Shown piece by piece: positions 11,250-17,631 of a stretch of DNA of 27,122 bases. Location of the stretch: IMG/VR virus record IMGVR_UViG_3300043410_000516, positions 1 to 27,122 of that record; one strand, written 5' to 3'. Position 1 is the first letter of the stretch. Every line of letters begins with the position of its first letter. The position numbers were made by a program, and so were the translations under genes. This stretch comes from a virus. A model generated the notes under the pieces. That model ran no database searches, was not told the origin of the DNA, and saw only the letters and a program-made list of their open reading frames with translations.

Positions 11250-11475
11250 CAAATACATAGAAAAGCTCGGCAGGTTAATTTGTAATACTTACGGCATTAA
11301 AGACCATGAGCCAGCTCGTGTAGGAAAGCTAATCAATACGACTTACCGATTGCTCGAAGAAGAGTACATCAGGGATTGTCGTGAAGAAGTTAATCAAGCG
11401 CAATGGGATGAGAAGCGTATGGATGTCGTGGGTAGCAACGGAAACGAAGGGTTGCATTATGAAAATATGGATTGA
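11239..11475 (+). CDS. Hypothetical protein, 78 aa
   Basis: Start is ATG 11239 or 11242 with GGAG at 11231. The protein is helical and charged (NDKYIEKLGRLICNTYGIKD, then ARVGKLINTTYRLLEEEYIR), ending in a flexible tail. It overlaps its neighbours by 11 and 17 bases. No family recognised. Confidence 0.6.
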   Translation: MMNDKYIEKLGRLICNTYGIKDHEPARVGKLINTTYRLLEEEYIRDCREEVNQAQWDEKRMDVVGSNGNEGLHYENMD

Positions 11476-11671
11476 TGACGCATATACCGATATTATGTTG
11501 GCTGCAATGATTAAACGAGAAAAGAAGATGATTGAGTTCTTTTTGAATGAGAATGATTACATGACTGCTGATGATAGACTTGCAGATGAAGAACTAATAC
11601 ATGGGTTTAATATCTTGTTAAAATACTACGAGGTGCAATGTGAAGTTGCTTCTACGCCCGATAAAGTTTAG
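11459..11671 (+). CDS. Hypothetical protein, 70 aa
   Basis: ATG 11459 has AAGGG 7 bases upstream and is preferred to a start at 11381, which would lie deep in the preceding gene. The protein is helical (DDAYTDIMLAAMIKREKKMI, then FFLNENDYMTADDRLADEEL) and acidic. It overlaps the next gene by 32 bases. No motif recognised. Confidence 0.6.
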   Translation: MKIWIDDAYTDIMLAAMIKREKKMIEFFLNENDYMTADDRLADEELIHGFNILLKYYEVQCEVASTPDKV

Positions 11672-11777
11672 AGGCTCACAGCTTTTAATGAAAAGGTTTA
11701 TAAAAGTTAGACGCTTTTACAAGAATGAGCGTAGAATAAACGAATGGTATAAATATCGTGGGTATAAACGATTATGA
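11640..11777 (+). CDS. Hypothetical highly basic peptide, 45 aa (GTG start)
   Basis: GTG 11640 is preceded by GAGGTG 4 bases upstream; a shorter ATG start at 11688 gives 29 aa. The product is very rich in Arg, Lys and Tyr (KRFIKVRRFYKNERRINEWY, KYRGYKRL), which suggests nucleic acid binding. The stop overlaps the next start (ATGA). The short length and alternative start make this less certain than its neighbours. Confidence 0.45.
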   Translation: MKLLLRPIKFRGSQLLMKRFIKVRRFYKNERRINEWYKYRGYKRL

Positions 11778-11914
11778 AATACGTTCTATTAGATGAAGAA
11801 GGCCAGCCAATTAGGTACTTTGATTACGCAGCAGAAGGAACTGTGCCTGTGCCTGAAGAACCAAAATTGACGTATGATGAACTATTAAATGAATGTGGAG
11901 AAGCGCCATTATGA
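11774..11914 (+). CDS. Hypothetical protein, 46 aa
   Basis: Both ends overlap neighbours by ATGA. Short beta start (KYVLLDEEGQPIRYFDYAAE), a proline-rich middle (VPVPEEPKL) and a helix (TYDELLNECG). The start VLLDEEGQPIRYFD resembles short phage tail-chaperone-like or fibre-associated proteins, but its place in the early operon argues against that role. Function unknown. Confidence 0.55.
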   Translation: MKYVLLDEEGQPIRYFDYAAEGTVPVPEEPKLTYDELLNECGEAPL

Positions 11915-12204
11915 CATCACCAATAAGTAAAGAATTGCAAGAAAAATTAAATGAAATTCATAAAGAAAAGATGGGATATGACAGCGTCCACAGACCATCT
12001 CACTATCAAGGCAAAGTAGAATGTATAGACGCTATTGAAAGCGCAGTAGAAGGCTTGGAAGGGATAGAGGCTGTTTGTGTTGCCAATATTATCAAGTATG
12101 TCTGGAGATTCAAAAAGAAAAACAAAACTGAAGATTTACAAAAATCGCTTTGGTATTTGAACAAGCTAATCAGTCTGCAAGAATCAGACAGGGAATTAAG
12201 TTAG
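11911..12204 (+). CDS. DUF3310 family protein
   Basis: This 97-aa protein has the DUF3310 pattern: HRPSHYQGKVECIDAIESAV, then AVCVANIIKYVWRFKKKN and LQKSLWYLNKLI. These proteins are widespread in phage early regions and are sometimes annotated as nucleotide kinase-like, though without a P-loop here, so no reaction is claimed. ATG 11911 with GGAGAAG upstream overlaps the previous stop; a longer start at 11893 is unlikely. This is the last gene of the rightward operon. Confidence 0.85.
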   Translation: MTSPISKELQEKLNEIHKEKMGYDSVHRPSHYQGKVECIDAIESAVEGLEGIEAVCVANIIKYVWRFKKKNKTEDLQKSLWYLNKLISLQESDRELS

Positions 12205-12292
12205 GGCAAGATTTGGTAGCTACTGCATGCTAGTGTGAAAGCCAGAAAAATCCTAACTTGCTACATCCTCTTATGCTGGCTTAACGCCCTAA
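12198..12292. other. Structured element between the converging operons
   Basis: The stretch lies between the rightward operon stop (12204) and the leftward operon stop (12289). Complementary pairs: TTAGGGC/GCCCTAA (12201-12207/12286-12292), enclosing AAGCCAG/CTGGCTT (12239-12245/12276-12282). Alternatives are AAGTTAGG/CCTAACTT (12198-12205/12252-12259) and GTAGC/GCTAC (12216-12220/12260-12264), which interleave. No T-run follows any stem on either strand, so it is not a standard intrinsic terminator. It may still stop or process convergent transcripts. Confidence 0.45.
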
Positions 12293-12699
12293 TAGTAACC
12301 GTCTGTTTCGCCTTTAATTGTTTTAGCTATGCCTGTATCAATTAAAATCTTGGCTCTCTTGCGAAGTTCATCTAAATTTTTGGCATCTTGACCAATATAA
12401 CGACCATATTCATTGTTAGTTGTATCCATTTGTCTTTCAGCATCAGCTTCCATAGGCGCACCAACAAAAGGTATGTGACTTTCATGTAGCCATCCACCAA
12501 ATTGAGCTGGTGTATTGCCATATTTGTTAGCCATCATGCCAGACCATAACAAATGACGATAAGCATCAGCAGGACCATTATGTTCAGTATTCTTTCCATA
12601 CAATGCAATAGCTTCATCAGAAGCCATCTTTTGAGCTGTATATGGATTAGCAGGTATATCTGTCAATAATTGTGCTAATTTGTTTGCTTTATCTGCCAT
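12289..12699 (-). CDS. DUF6973-like protein at the end of the lysis genes
   Basis: This is a 136-aa protein. The core NGPADAYRHLLWSGMMANKY, then GGWLHESHIPF and MEADAERQMDTTNNEYGRYI, matches the His- and Asn-containing pattern (DA.RH..W...HE...MD..NN..G) of the DUF6973 group, seen in phage lysis regions and in bacterial toxin tips. Conserved His and Glu could form a hydrolase-like site, so a wall- or membrane-acting role at the end of infection is plausible but unproven. There is no signal peptide. It is the last gene of the late operon. Confidence 0.68.
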   Translation of the reverse strand: MADKANKLAQLLTDIPANPYTAQKMASDEAIALYGKNTEHNGPADAYRHLLWSGMMANKYGNTPAQFGGWLHESHIPFVGAPMEADAERQMDTTNNEYGRYIGQDAKNLDELRKRAKILIDTGIAKTIKGETDGYY

Positions 12700-12757
12700 A
12701 AATACCCTTTAGAACGCACAGAAACGTGCCATAATCGATTTTCTTTTTAATTTAATA

Positions 12758-12958
12758 CTAGCGTTCCAACTGAAGAATATAATCGCCTAATTTGCGTGTA
12801 TTTTCTTCGTCTAAACACATACCGCCATTAACCTTTTGTATCTTGAGGGTCGGTTTGGGGATTGACGGCTTCTTGATGGTACACATGCAACTCGTTAAAG
12901 TGATGGTCAAACCAATCAGCAGGAGCTTCCTCAATAGCATCATGCTCTTGTTGTACAT
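12758..12958 (-). CDS. O-spanin, outer-membrane lipoprotein (Rz1-like)
   Basis: This is a 66-aa protein. The N-terminal basic residues and hydrophobic segment (LLRKLLLIGLTITLTSC) end in the lipobox LTSC, so a mature lipoprotein begins at C24. The rest is short, with a proline- and lysine-rich linker (IKKPSIPKPTLKIQK) and a helix (ENTRKLGDYILQLER). The gene overlaps the preceding one in another frame, the hallmark of Rz/Rz1 pairs. It would join the i-spanin across the periplasm and fuse inner and outer membranes at lysis. Confidence 0.8.
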   Translation of the reverse strand: MYNKSMMLLRKLLLIGLTITLTSCMCTIKKPSIPKPTLKIQKVNGGMCLDEENTRKLGDYILQLER

Positions 12959-13034
12959 GTTCTGCTTCCTTTTTTGCTGCCCAATCTTGATATAGAGCGA
13001 GCAGCCTATCTATAATTAACAGAAGGTATTTCAT
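12828..13034 (-). CDS. Putative i-spanin (Rz-like)
   Basis: This is a 68-aa protein with start overlapping the holin stop as ATGA. The N-terminus MKYLLLIIDRLLALYQDWAA is a weak membrane anchor interrupted by Arg/Asp, followed by a charged helix (KKEAEHVQQEHDAIEEAPAD) and a WFDHHFNEL segment seen in other small phage lysis-cassette proteins. The overlap with the lipoprotein gene in a second frame is the main reason for the call. The anchor is shorter than in lambda Rz, so the pair may be unusual. Confidence 0.6.
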   Translation of the reverse strand: MKYLLLIIDRLLALYQDWAAKKEAEHVQQEHDAIEEAPADWFDHHFNELHVYHQEAVNPQTDPQDTKG

Positions 13035-13198
13035 TTGTCTTTAGTAAACACACCCAAAGCGCCTATTACAGCTAAACCAAGTGCAACAATAGCATCAGCT
13101 TGGTCAGGTGAAATAGATACGCCTACGGCTGTTAAAAGTGCTACTAGACCACGCCATGTAGATGCTTCTTTACCACGAGCTAAAATAAAGTCTTTCAT
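13031..13198 (-). CDS. Holin, two transmembrane segments, 55 aa
   Basis: Start ATG 13198 overlaps the endolysin stop and stop TGA 13031 overlaps the i-spanin start. After a short basic start (MKDFILARGKEASTWR) come two hydrophobic helices (GLVALLTAVGVSI and ADAIVALGLAVIGALGVF) around SPDQ, then a charged end (TKDK). Small size, two helices and position between endolysin and spanins fit a class II/III type holin that times membrane permeabilisation. Confidence 0.8.
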   Translation of the reverse strand: MKDFILARGKEASTWRGLVALLTAVGVSISPDQADAIVALGLAVIGALGVFTKDK

Positions 13199-13641
13199 AT
13201 TGCCTCCTTGTATTGGTGATATGTTGCTACACCGTTATTAAATGTTGCTGTTAAAAATTGATTACGCATTTCAGGTGCAAATGAGATATGTACCCATGTG
13301 CCTTCCATAATACATTGGTCGCACTTAATGCCCGTGCGCTTGAGCTGTCTTATAATAGCTTCAGGATTGCCAAAAGACGGGGCTGTGAAATCGGCAGCGT
13401 ATCCATCCATGTGGGCAGACTTTGAGCTTCCACCGATAAGTTTATTAAGAGCAGAAGAACGATAACCAGAACTAATATGTATAGAAGAAAGGAGTATTGC
13501 TCTAACTTGCTCAAGTCCTTTAGCAAGCGTTTCAAGGTTTCTTTTAACTGCGTCTGACGGTTCATTATCAATTCCTTTGCGTGTTGCCGTTTGAGAAAAG
13601 GTTAATTCCTCAAGCGTAAAATGTTCCGTCAATTGCGTCAT
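13195..13641 (-). CDS. Endolysin, M15-type peptidase
   Basis: This is a 148-aa protein of the peptidase M15_3 type: an N-terminal helix TEHFTLEELTFSQTATRKGI, then SSGYRSSALNKLIGG, then the zinc site SAHMDGYAADF with H77 and D84 and the second His in TWVHISF (H118). It cuts peptide cross-links or side chains in peptidoglycan. There is no signal peptide or wall-binding domain, as in Gram-negative phages that rely on a holin, which is encoded just downstream with ATGA overlap. Confidence 0.88.
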   Translation of the reverse strand: MTQLTEHFTLEELTFSQTATRKGIDNEPSDAVKRNLETLAKGLEQVRAILLSSIHISSGYRSSALNKLIGGSSKSAHMDGYAADFTAPSFGNPEAIIRQLKRTGIKCDQCIMEGTWVHISFAPEMRNQFLTATFNNGVATYHQYKEAI

Positions 13642-13796
13642 TCTTTTCCTTTCAAGAATACTAAATCGTCATCATCTAATAGTCCGACATCATCATCTTT
13701 AATAAAAATACACTCTTGGCATACATCGGTTTCTTGCTCATCATCCTCTATTTCAAAAGGTGTTCCGCACCAAGAGCATATTGATATTTTTCTCAT
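13638..13796 (-). CDS. Small zinc-ribbon protein, 52 aa
   Basis: Two CxxC pairs (ICSWCGTPFE at C7/C10 and VCQECIF at C26/C29) form one zinc ribbon; the rest is acidic (EIEDDEQE, DDDVGLLDDDDL). ATGA overlaps join it to the phosphoesterase and endolysin genes. Similar tiny zinc-ribbon proteins occur in many phage lysis regions; the role is unknown. Confidence 0.65.
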   Translation of the reverse strand: MRKISICSWCGTPFEIEDDEQETDVCQECIFIKDDDVGLLDDDDLVFLKGKE

Positions 13797-14554
13797 TTAT
13801 ATTTCTCTTTCAGATATTTCAATGTCAGAGGTAATTCATCGAATCTGCCATCATGTACGTCATATAGCATGTAGCAACCCCTAAAATGGTTATTACCTTG
13901 AGGACCAAGATAATCTTCTTCGTGTTCATAACAACTTCCACAGATAATAGCTGTCATCTCTTGACCAGCAGCGTTCATGCCATAAGCGATTTGACGGCCT
14001 TGTTGATGGAACGCAAAGCATGACATATGTTTTCGAGTAAGAAGTGCAGCAGCGCTAGTGATAGGTCTGCCCATAACCCCCGACGTGAAGTAATGTGAGA
14101 ACGCTATGCCTTCAATAATGACCACATCGAGGAACTCATGTACCTTCCAGTCCTGATAAGGAAGGTCATCAGTTGATATAAGACCATCTAGTTTTCTATC
14201 TTCGTTAATTGCTCGGTTGATGCGGCTCTCGTGGTTACCAAGTAGCATGTGCATATCAGGCTTGTATTGTTTATCTTTGTTCTTGCGAGCCTTATCATTA
14301 AAATCAAATAAAGGCTGAAGAAGGGCATCCATCGCCTCTCTAGCAGCCCAAATATCTTTTTGATAGCTACGACCTTCAAATGACTTTTTGCCGACATCAT
14401 AAGAAGAAAGGGATTCCATATCGCTGAAATCCCCTCCGCATACAATAATATCTGGCTTCTTTTTGACTATGTATTTCCCGATACAAGTGAGAAACGAAAA
14501 GTCAACATCTGGCTTTGCTTGAACATCAGGTAGAACGAAAATTGTTTTACTCAC
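13793..14554 (-). CDS. Calcineurin-like metallophosphoesterase
   Basis: This is a 253-aa protein. Metal-site motifs are LPDVQ (D10; Gln replaces the usual His at position 12), CGGDFSD (39-45, D42), LLGNHES (G106-E109), and later His residues at FSHYF (H154) and FHQQGR (H183), with GSCYEHEED near the end. The DxQ first motif is a departure from the usual DxH and may change metal use. The start is GTG 14554 with a strong AGGGGG site. It lies between the glycosyltransferase and lysis genes. The substrate is unknown: nucleic acid ends, nucleotides or cell-wall phosphates are possible. Confidence 0.8.
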   Translation of the reverse strand: MSKTIFVLPDVQAKPDVDFSFLTCIGKYIVKKKPDIIVCGGDFSDMESLSSYDVGKKSFEGRSYQKDIWAAREAMDALLQPLFDFNDKARKNKDKQYKPDMHMLLGNHESRINRAINEDRKLDGLISTDDLPYQDWKVHEFLDVVIIEGIAFSHYFTSGVMGRPITSAAALLTRKHMSCFAFHQQGRQIAYGMNAAGQEMTAIICGSCYEHEEDYLGPQGNNHFRGCYMLYDVHDGRFDELPLTLKYLKEKYK

Positions 14555-14562
14555 ATAACCCC

Positions 14563-14760
14563 CTATTGTAAGGTTGGCTCGTCAGTTTCTCCAATTTCGT
14601 AATACATACCCAAATCACCATCTTCAGAGAATACCTCTATTAATGAGCCGTTTGAAAATTCAATGACAAAGTCATCGTTCTCATTAATGTATATAGAATC
14701 AACAGTTTGGTCAATAACTGATTCAAACAATCTTTGGAGCTTGTCGAATTCGTCTTCCAT
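14563..14760 (-). CDS. Hypothetical acidic protein, 65 aa
   Basis: Helical start (DEFDKLQRLFESVIDQTVDS) followed by beta-type acidic sequence (DFVIEFSNGSLIEVFSEDGD). The ATG overlaps the preceding stop by one base (TAATG). No family recognised. It is probably a late-operon accessory with no membrane or metal motif. Confidence 0.6.
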   Translation of the reverse strand: MEDEFDKLQRLFESVIDQTVDSIYINENDDFVIEFSNGSLIEVFSEDGDLGMYYEIGETDEPTLQ

Positions 14761-14993
14761 TATTTGTCAGCTTTATTGTCTAGTTTCTCAAAAATGCGAT
14801 TAAGCATATCTTCAATCTTGTTAAAGCGCTGCTCTATTTCGTCTTTACGAACATAATGAGTAGGAAGGTCAATTTCAATTTCCTTCATGTCATTTTTTAG
14901 GTCTTGAACGGCATCCCAGAGTTGTCTGGCAAACCAACCAATAACGGCTAGGGCAGTACCCATAACTAGGTTAATTATCGATTGGTCGTTCAT
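14760..14993 (-). CDS. Membrane-anchored coiled-coil protein, 77 aa
   Basis: The ATG at 14993 has GAGG 6 bases upstream; a GTG six bases earlier is possible. One transmembrane helix (IINLVMGTALAVIGWFA) is followed by a coiled coil (LWDAVQDLKNDMKEIEIDLP, then DEIEQRFNKIEDMLNRIFEK). The motif LPTHYVRKDEIE and the ending KLDNKADK are familiar from small proteins near phage lysis and tail genes. It could be a spanin-like or holin-like accessory; the classic spanin pair is elsewhere (12758-13034). Confidence 0.65.
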   Translation of the reverse strand: MNDQSIINLVMGTALAVIGWFARQLWDAVQDLKNDMKEIEIDLPTHYVRKDEIEQRFNKIEDMLNRIFEKLDNKADK

Positions 14994-15642
14994 TCTCACC
15001 CTCTAAATATTTTAAATATTCTTGAAAATTGCTCTGATATTTTTTAGTGCCAATATGGTTGCAAGTCATAGAAGGGTCAATGTAAACTTTCCCACCTAAA
15101 TCACGCCATTTGCGACAAAATACGTTGTCCTCTGAAACTAACTTGCCATCCATGACTTTTACATCAAAGACCATGCGATTAGTCTTGCCTTCGTTTTCGT
15201 ATTCTTCTGATACTTCCCAAACATCTTTTAATGCTTTACGAGTAATTCGTAGAAAGCCTGTAGGTAATCCTGCTACTTCAATTAAACCGTTTTCTTCAGC
15301 TTTAAAGCCTGTTTCTAATGGTTTAACAGGGAATTGATGAAGGTCAGTCTTTTTAGGATAAATCCCCCCTACAACATCTGCGTCATAGGAGAGAAGTTTA
15401 TTTACCCATTCAGGTTGCCATTCAACATCAGAATCAATAAAAATTAAATCATCAAAGTCCTCGTCAAGTGCTAGTTTAACTAGGTCATTTCTAGCACGTT
15501 GAACAAGTGAATCATAAGCCATGTAAACAGGGATGATGACCGTATCTTCTGGTGTCATTCTAATCGTGTTGACTAAAGAGTTTGCAAACCATACATCAAT
15601 ACGACCATCATACGCTGGAGTACCAATTAAAACTTTACGCAT
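14971..15642 (-). CDS. Glycosyltransferase, GT-A fold
   Basis: This is a 223-aa protein. Start MRKVLIGTPAYDGRIDV, then YDSLVQRARNDLVKLALDED, with the nucleotide-sugar DxD motif in LIFIDSDVEW (D70-D72), the acceptor-side PTGFLRITRKAL, and EDNVFCRKWRDLGGKVYID with CNHIG near the end. This layout is common in phage-encoded GT-A transferases. It sits directly after the tail fibre gene, so it may glycosylate a virion protein or alter host surface sugar. It has no membrane segment. Overlaps the next gene by 23 bases. Confidence 0.82.
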   Translation of the reverse strand: MRKVLIGTPAYDGRIDVWFANSLVNTIRMTPEDTVIIPVYMAYDSLVQRARNDLVKLALDEDFDDLIFIDSDVEWQPEWVNKLLSYDADVVGGIYPKKTDLHQFPVKPLETGFKAEENGLIEVAGLPTGFLRITRKALKDVWEVSEEYENEGKTNRMVFDVKVMDGKLVSEDNVFCRKWRDLGGKVYIDPSMTCNHIGTKKYQSNFQEYLKYLEGENERPIDN

Positions 15643-15651
15643 AGAAACCTC

Positions 15652-17628
15652 TTATTTAGATTCAAGAGCTTCTATTCTAGCAAGTAAATCTTTGTTTTGT
15701 GCAGAAAGTTCTTTGACTGCGTTAATCAATGGCAATACAAACATTTCGTTAGACAAGCCTTGCAACCCGTCAGCTTCACGCACGTTCCAACCACCAAAGT
15801 GTTCATAGCCCAATTTATCCATTGCTGCTTTAACGTCTTGAGCAATCATACCGTACATTACAGCTTCGGTATCTTGAGTATTTTCTTCGCTGTAACCAAT
15901 AATATCTGTTGGATATTCGTTGTTTGGCTTCCAGTTATATGATTTAACTTTAAGTTCGTTAATAAAGTCTAAACCGATAGGCAAGTCTTGAATGTTTTGT
16001 TTGATGCGCTCGTCAGAGGCTTTAGTCCAAGTAGCGTTAGTAGTAAATTGGTTGTAAATGTAGTTTGTGCCTCCACGACCAAGAGTTACATAATTATCAC
16101 CTTGACCAACACCGCCTTGACCAATAACAATTTGACCAGAACCACCTGCTCCAGCTGTATGAGCATCTACCCCAATAACTACGTTATTAGTACCAGTTGT
16201 TAATATAGTTGACGTATATCCAGCGCCTTGACCAATAAGCGTATTACCTGCGCCAGTTGTTACGCCTTGTCCTGCTCCAGAACCTAAAGCTGTATTAAAT
16301 GAACCTGTTGCTACATTTAATGCAAAAGCACCAATAGAAGTACTATTTGTTCCTGTTTGAATACCCCATAATGCTTGAGTACCAACAGCAGTATTGTTAA
16401 TGCCTGTAGTATTAGCTGTCAACGCTTGATACCCAACAGCTACGTTATTAGTACCTGTAGTATTGTTATAAAGAGCTTGGAAGCCAAAAGCATCATTAGG
16501 CGTACCGCTTGTATTATTACGCAATGAAGCATAACCAACGGATGTATTGTTGGCTGCAGTATTTGCATACAATGAACGGAAACCTAAAGCTGTATTGTAA
16601 TTTCCAGTTGAGTTTGTATATAAAGATTCTGTACCAACGGCTGTATTGCTTGAACCTGTTGTTAATGTATATAAAGCAGAATTTCCAATACCTACGTTAG
16701 CTGAACCTGTAGTGTTGCTATATAAGGCTTGATAACCGAAAGCATCGTTAGGTGTACCTGTGGTGTTAGCTTGTAATGCTTGTTGACCTACGGCTGTGTT
16801 GTTTGATGCGTTATTAGTATATAAAGATTTATATCCAATTGCAGTATTATTAGCACCAGTAGTATTTGTATATAAAGATTGATAACCAATTGAAATATTA
16901 AAAGCATTTGAATTATATGCTGATTGATAACCAATAGCTATACCACCACCCATACCACCTACATTTGAATTGCCAGCACCATTACCAAAAACAGTAGATG
17001 CAGTATCTGAAGAATATCCTGTACCAACTTTTAAACCATGAATAGTAGCATCATTGTTAGCAGTTAAAGTACCTGTTACAGTTAAGTTAGTGACTGTTTC
17101 AGTAGCACCATTAGCATCTGACAATAATTGGAAGTTAGTGCCATCGTACATCACTTGCACAGCAGCGCCAGAAGCAATATCACCTGACACCAAAGCAGAG
17201 CCATCAGTTTTAACTAAAGATTTAGCACCAATAGAGTTAAGGTTAAGTGTACAAGCACCTGTATTCGCACCAGCAGCGATAAAACGGAATACTTGACCTG
17301 CTACATATCCTGTCATACCAACAGGCGCTGTGGCGGTGATTGTGTTCGTTCCAGACACACTTGTGAGATAGTTTAGAGTACCATCTTCTACTTGAGCTGC
17401 TGAAGCATACATAGTACGCACAGTTGCATTACCTACGCCTGTATGAGCATAAGTACCCATAGGAAGGTTAGCAACAGGGGTTGTTTGACCATCATAAGCG
17501 ATAGATTGCGTTAAAGCGGTGGCAATATCTGATAATGTGCCGTTAGCCCATGTTGATGATATGGTGGTGCCTGTGGTAACTGGATTACCAGCAGGTAATG
17601 AGTAGGTTCCTGAACCGTTTCGTGACAT
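15652..17628 (-). CDS. Trimeric tail fibre with YadA-head-like repeats and S74 intramolecular chaperone
   Basis: This is a 658-aa protein. The N-terminus (MSRNGSGTYSLPAGNPVTTG) is a known virion-attachment start of phage fibres. Residues 1-227 are beta-rich; 228-518 hold about 17 repeats of 16-20 aa with consensus N-T-A-V/I-G-Y-x-x-L-Y-x-N-T-T-G, like the left-handed roll of trimeric autotransporter heads. Residues about 538-658 are the S74 chaperone: SDERIKQNIQDL with S538-D539 as the self-cleavage point, YGMIAQDVKAAM and a final coiled coil (VKELSAQNKDLLARIEALES). The chaperone trimerises the fibre and then cuts itself off. Host recognition is its probable task. Confidence 0.92.
   Translation of the reverse strand: MSRNGSGTYSLPAGNPVTTGTTISSTWANGTLSDIATALTQSIAYDGQTTPVANLPMGTYAHTGVGNATVRTMYASAAQVEDGTLNYLTSVSGTNTITATAPVGMTGYVAGQVFRFIAAGANTGACTLNLNSIGAKSLVKTDGSALVSGDIASGAAVQVMYDGTNFQLLSDANGATETVTNLTVTGTLTANNDATIHGLKVGTGYSSDTASTVFGNGAGNSNVGGMGGGIAIGYQSAYNSNAFNISIGYQSLYTNTTGANNTAIGYKSLYTNNASNNTAVGQQALQANTTGTPNDAFGYQALYSNTTGSANVGIGNSALYTLTTGSSNTAVGTESLYTNSTGNYNTALGFRSLYANTAANNTSVGYASLRNNTSGTPNDAFGFQALYNNTTGTNNVAVGYQALTANTTGINNTAVGTQALWGIQTGTNSTSIGAFALNVATGSFNTALGSGAGQGVTTGAGNTLIGQGAGYTSTILTTGTNNVVIGVDAHTAGAGGSGQIVIGQGGVGQGDNYVTLGRGGTNYIYNQFTTNATWTKASDERIKQNIQDLPIGLDFINELKVKSYNWKPNNEYPTDIIGYSEENTQDTEAVMYGMIAQDVKAAMDKLGYEHFGGWNVREADGLQGLSNEMFVLPLINAVKELSAQNKDLLARIEALESK
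16075..16947 (-). repeat. Fibre repeat array with a 252-base higher-order period
   Basis: About 17 units, mostly 17 aa (51 bases), with occasional 16- or 20-aa units, lie within the tail fibre gene. Units 2-6 match units 7-11 in order, including both 16-aa units and the distinctive TPNDAFG(Y/F)QALY unit at residues 294 and 378. The DNA of the latter two copies is exactly 252 bases apart (about 16743 and 16491). This suggests a past five-unit duplication. Confidence 0.85.
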
Positions 17629-17631
17629 TTA

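Noticed and set aside
13621-13884. Plus-strand 87-aa frame in the lysis region
   Set aside because: Serine-rich low-complexity shadow across three real minus-strand genes joined by ATGA overlaps.
16075-16947. CRISPR-like array
   Set aside because: The 51-base repeats are in frame inside the fibre gene and encode YadA-head-like units; there are no spacers.
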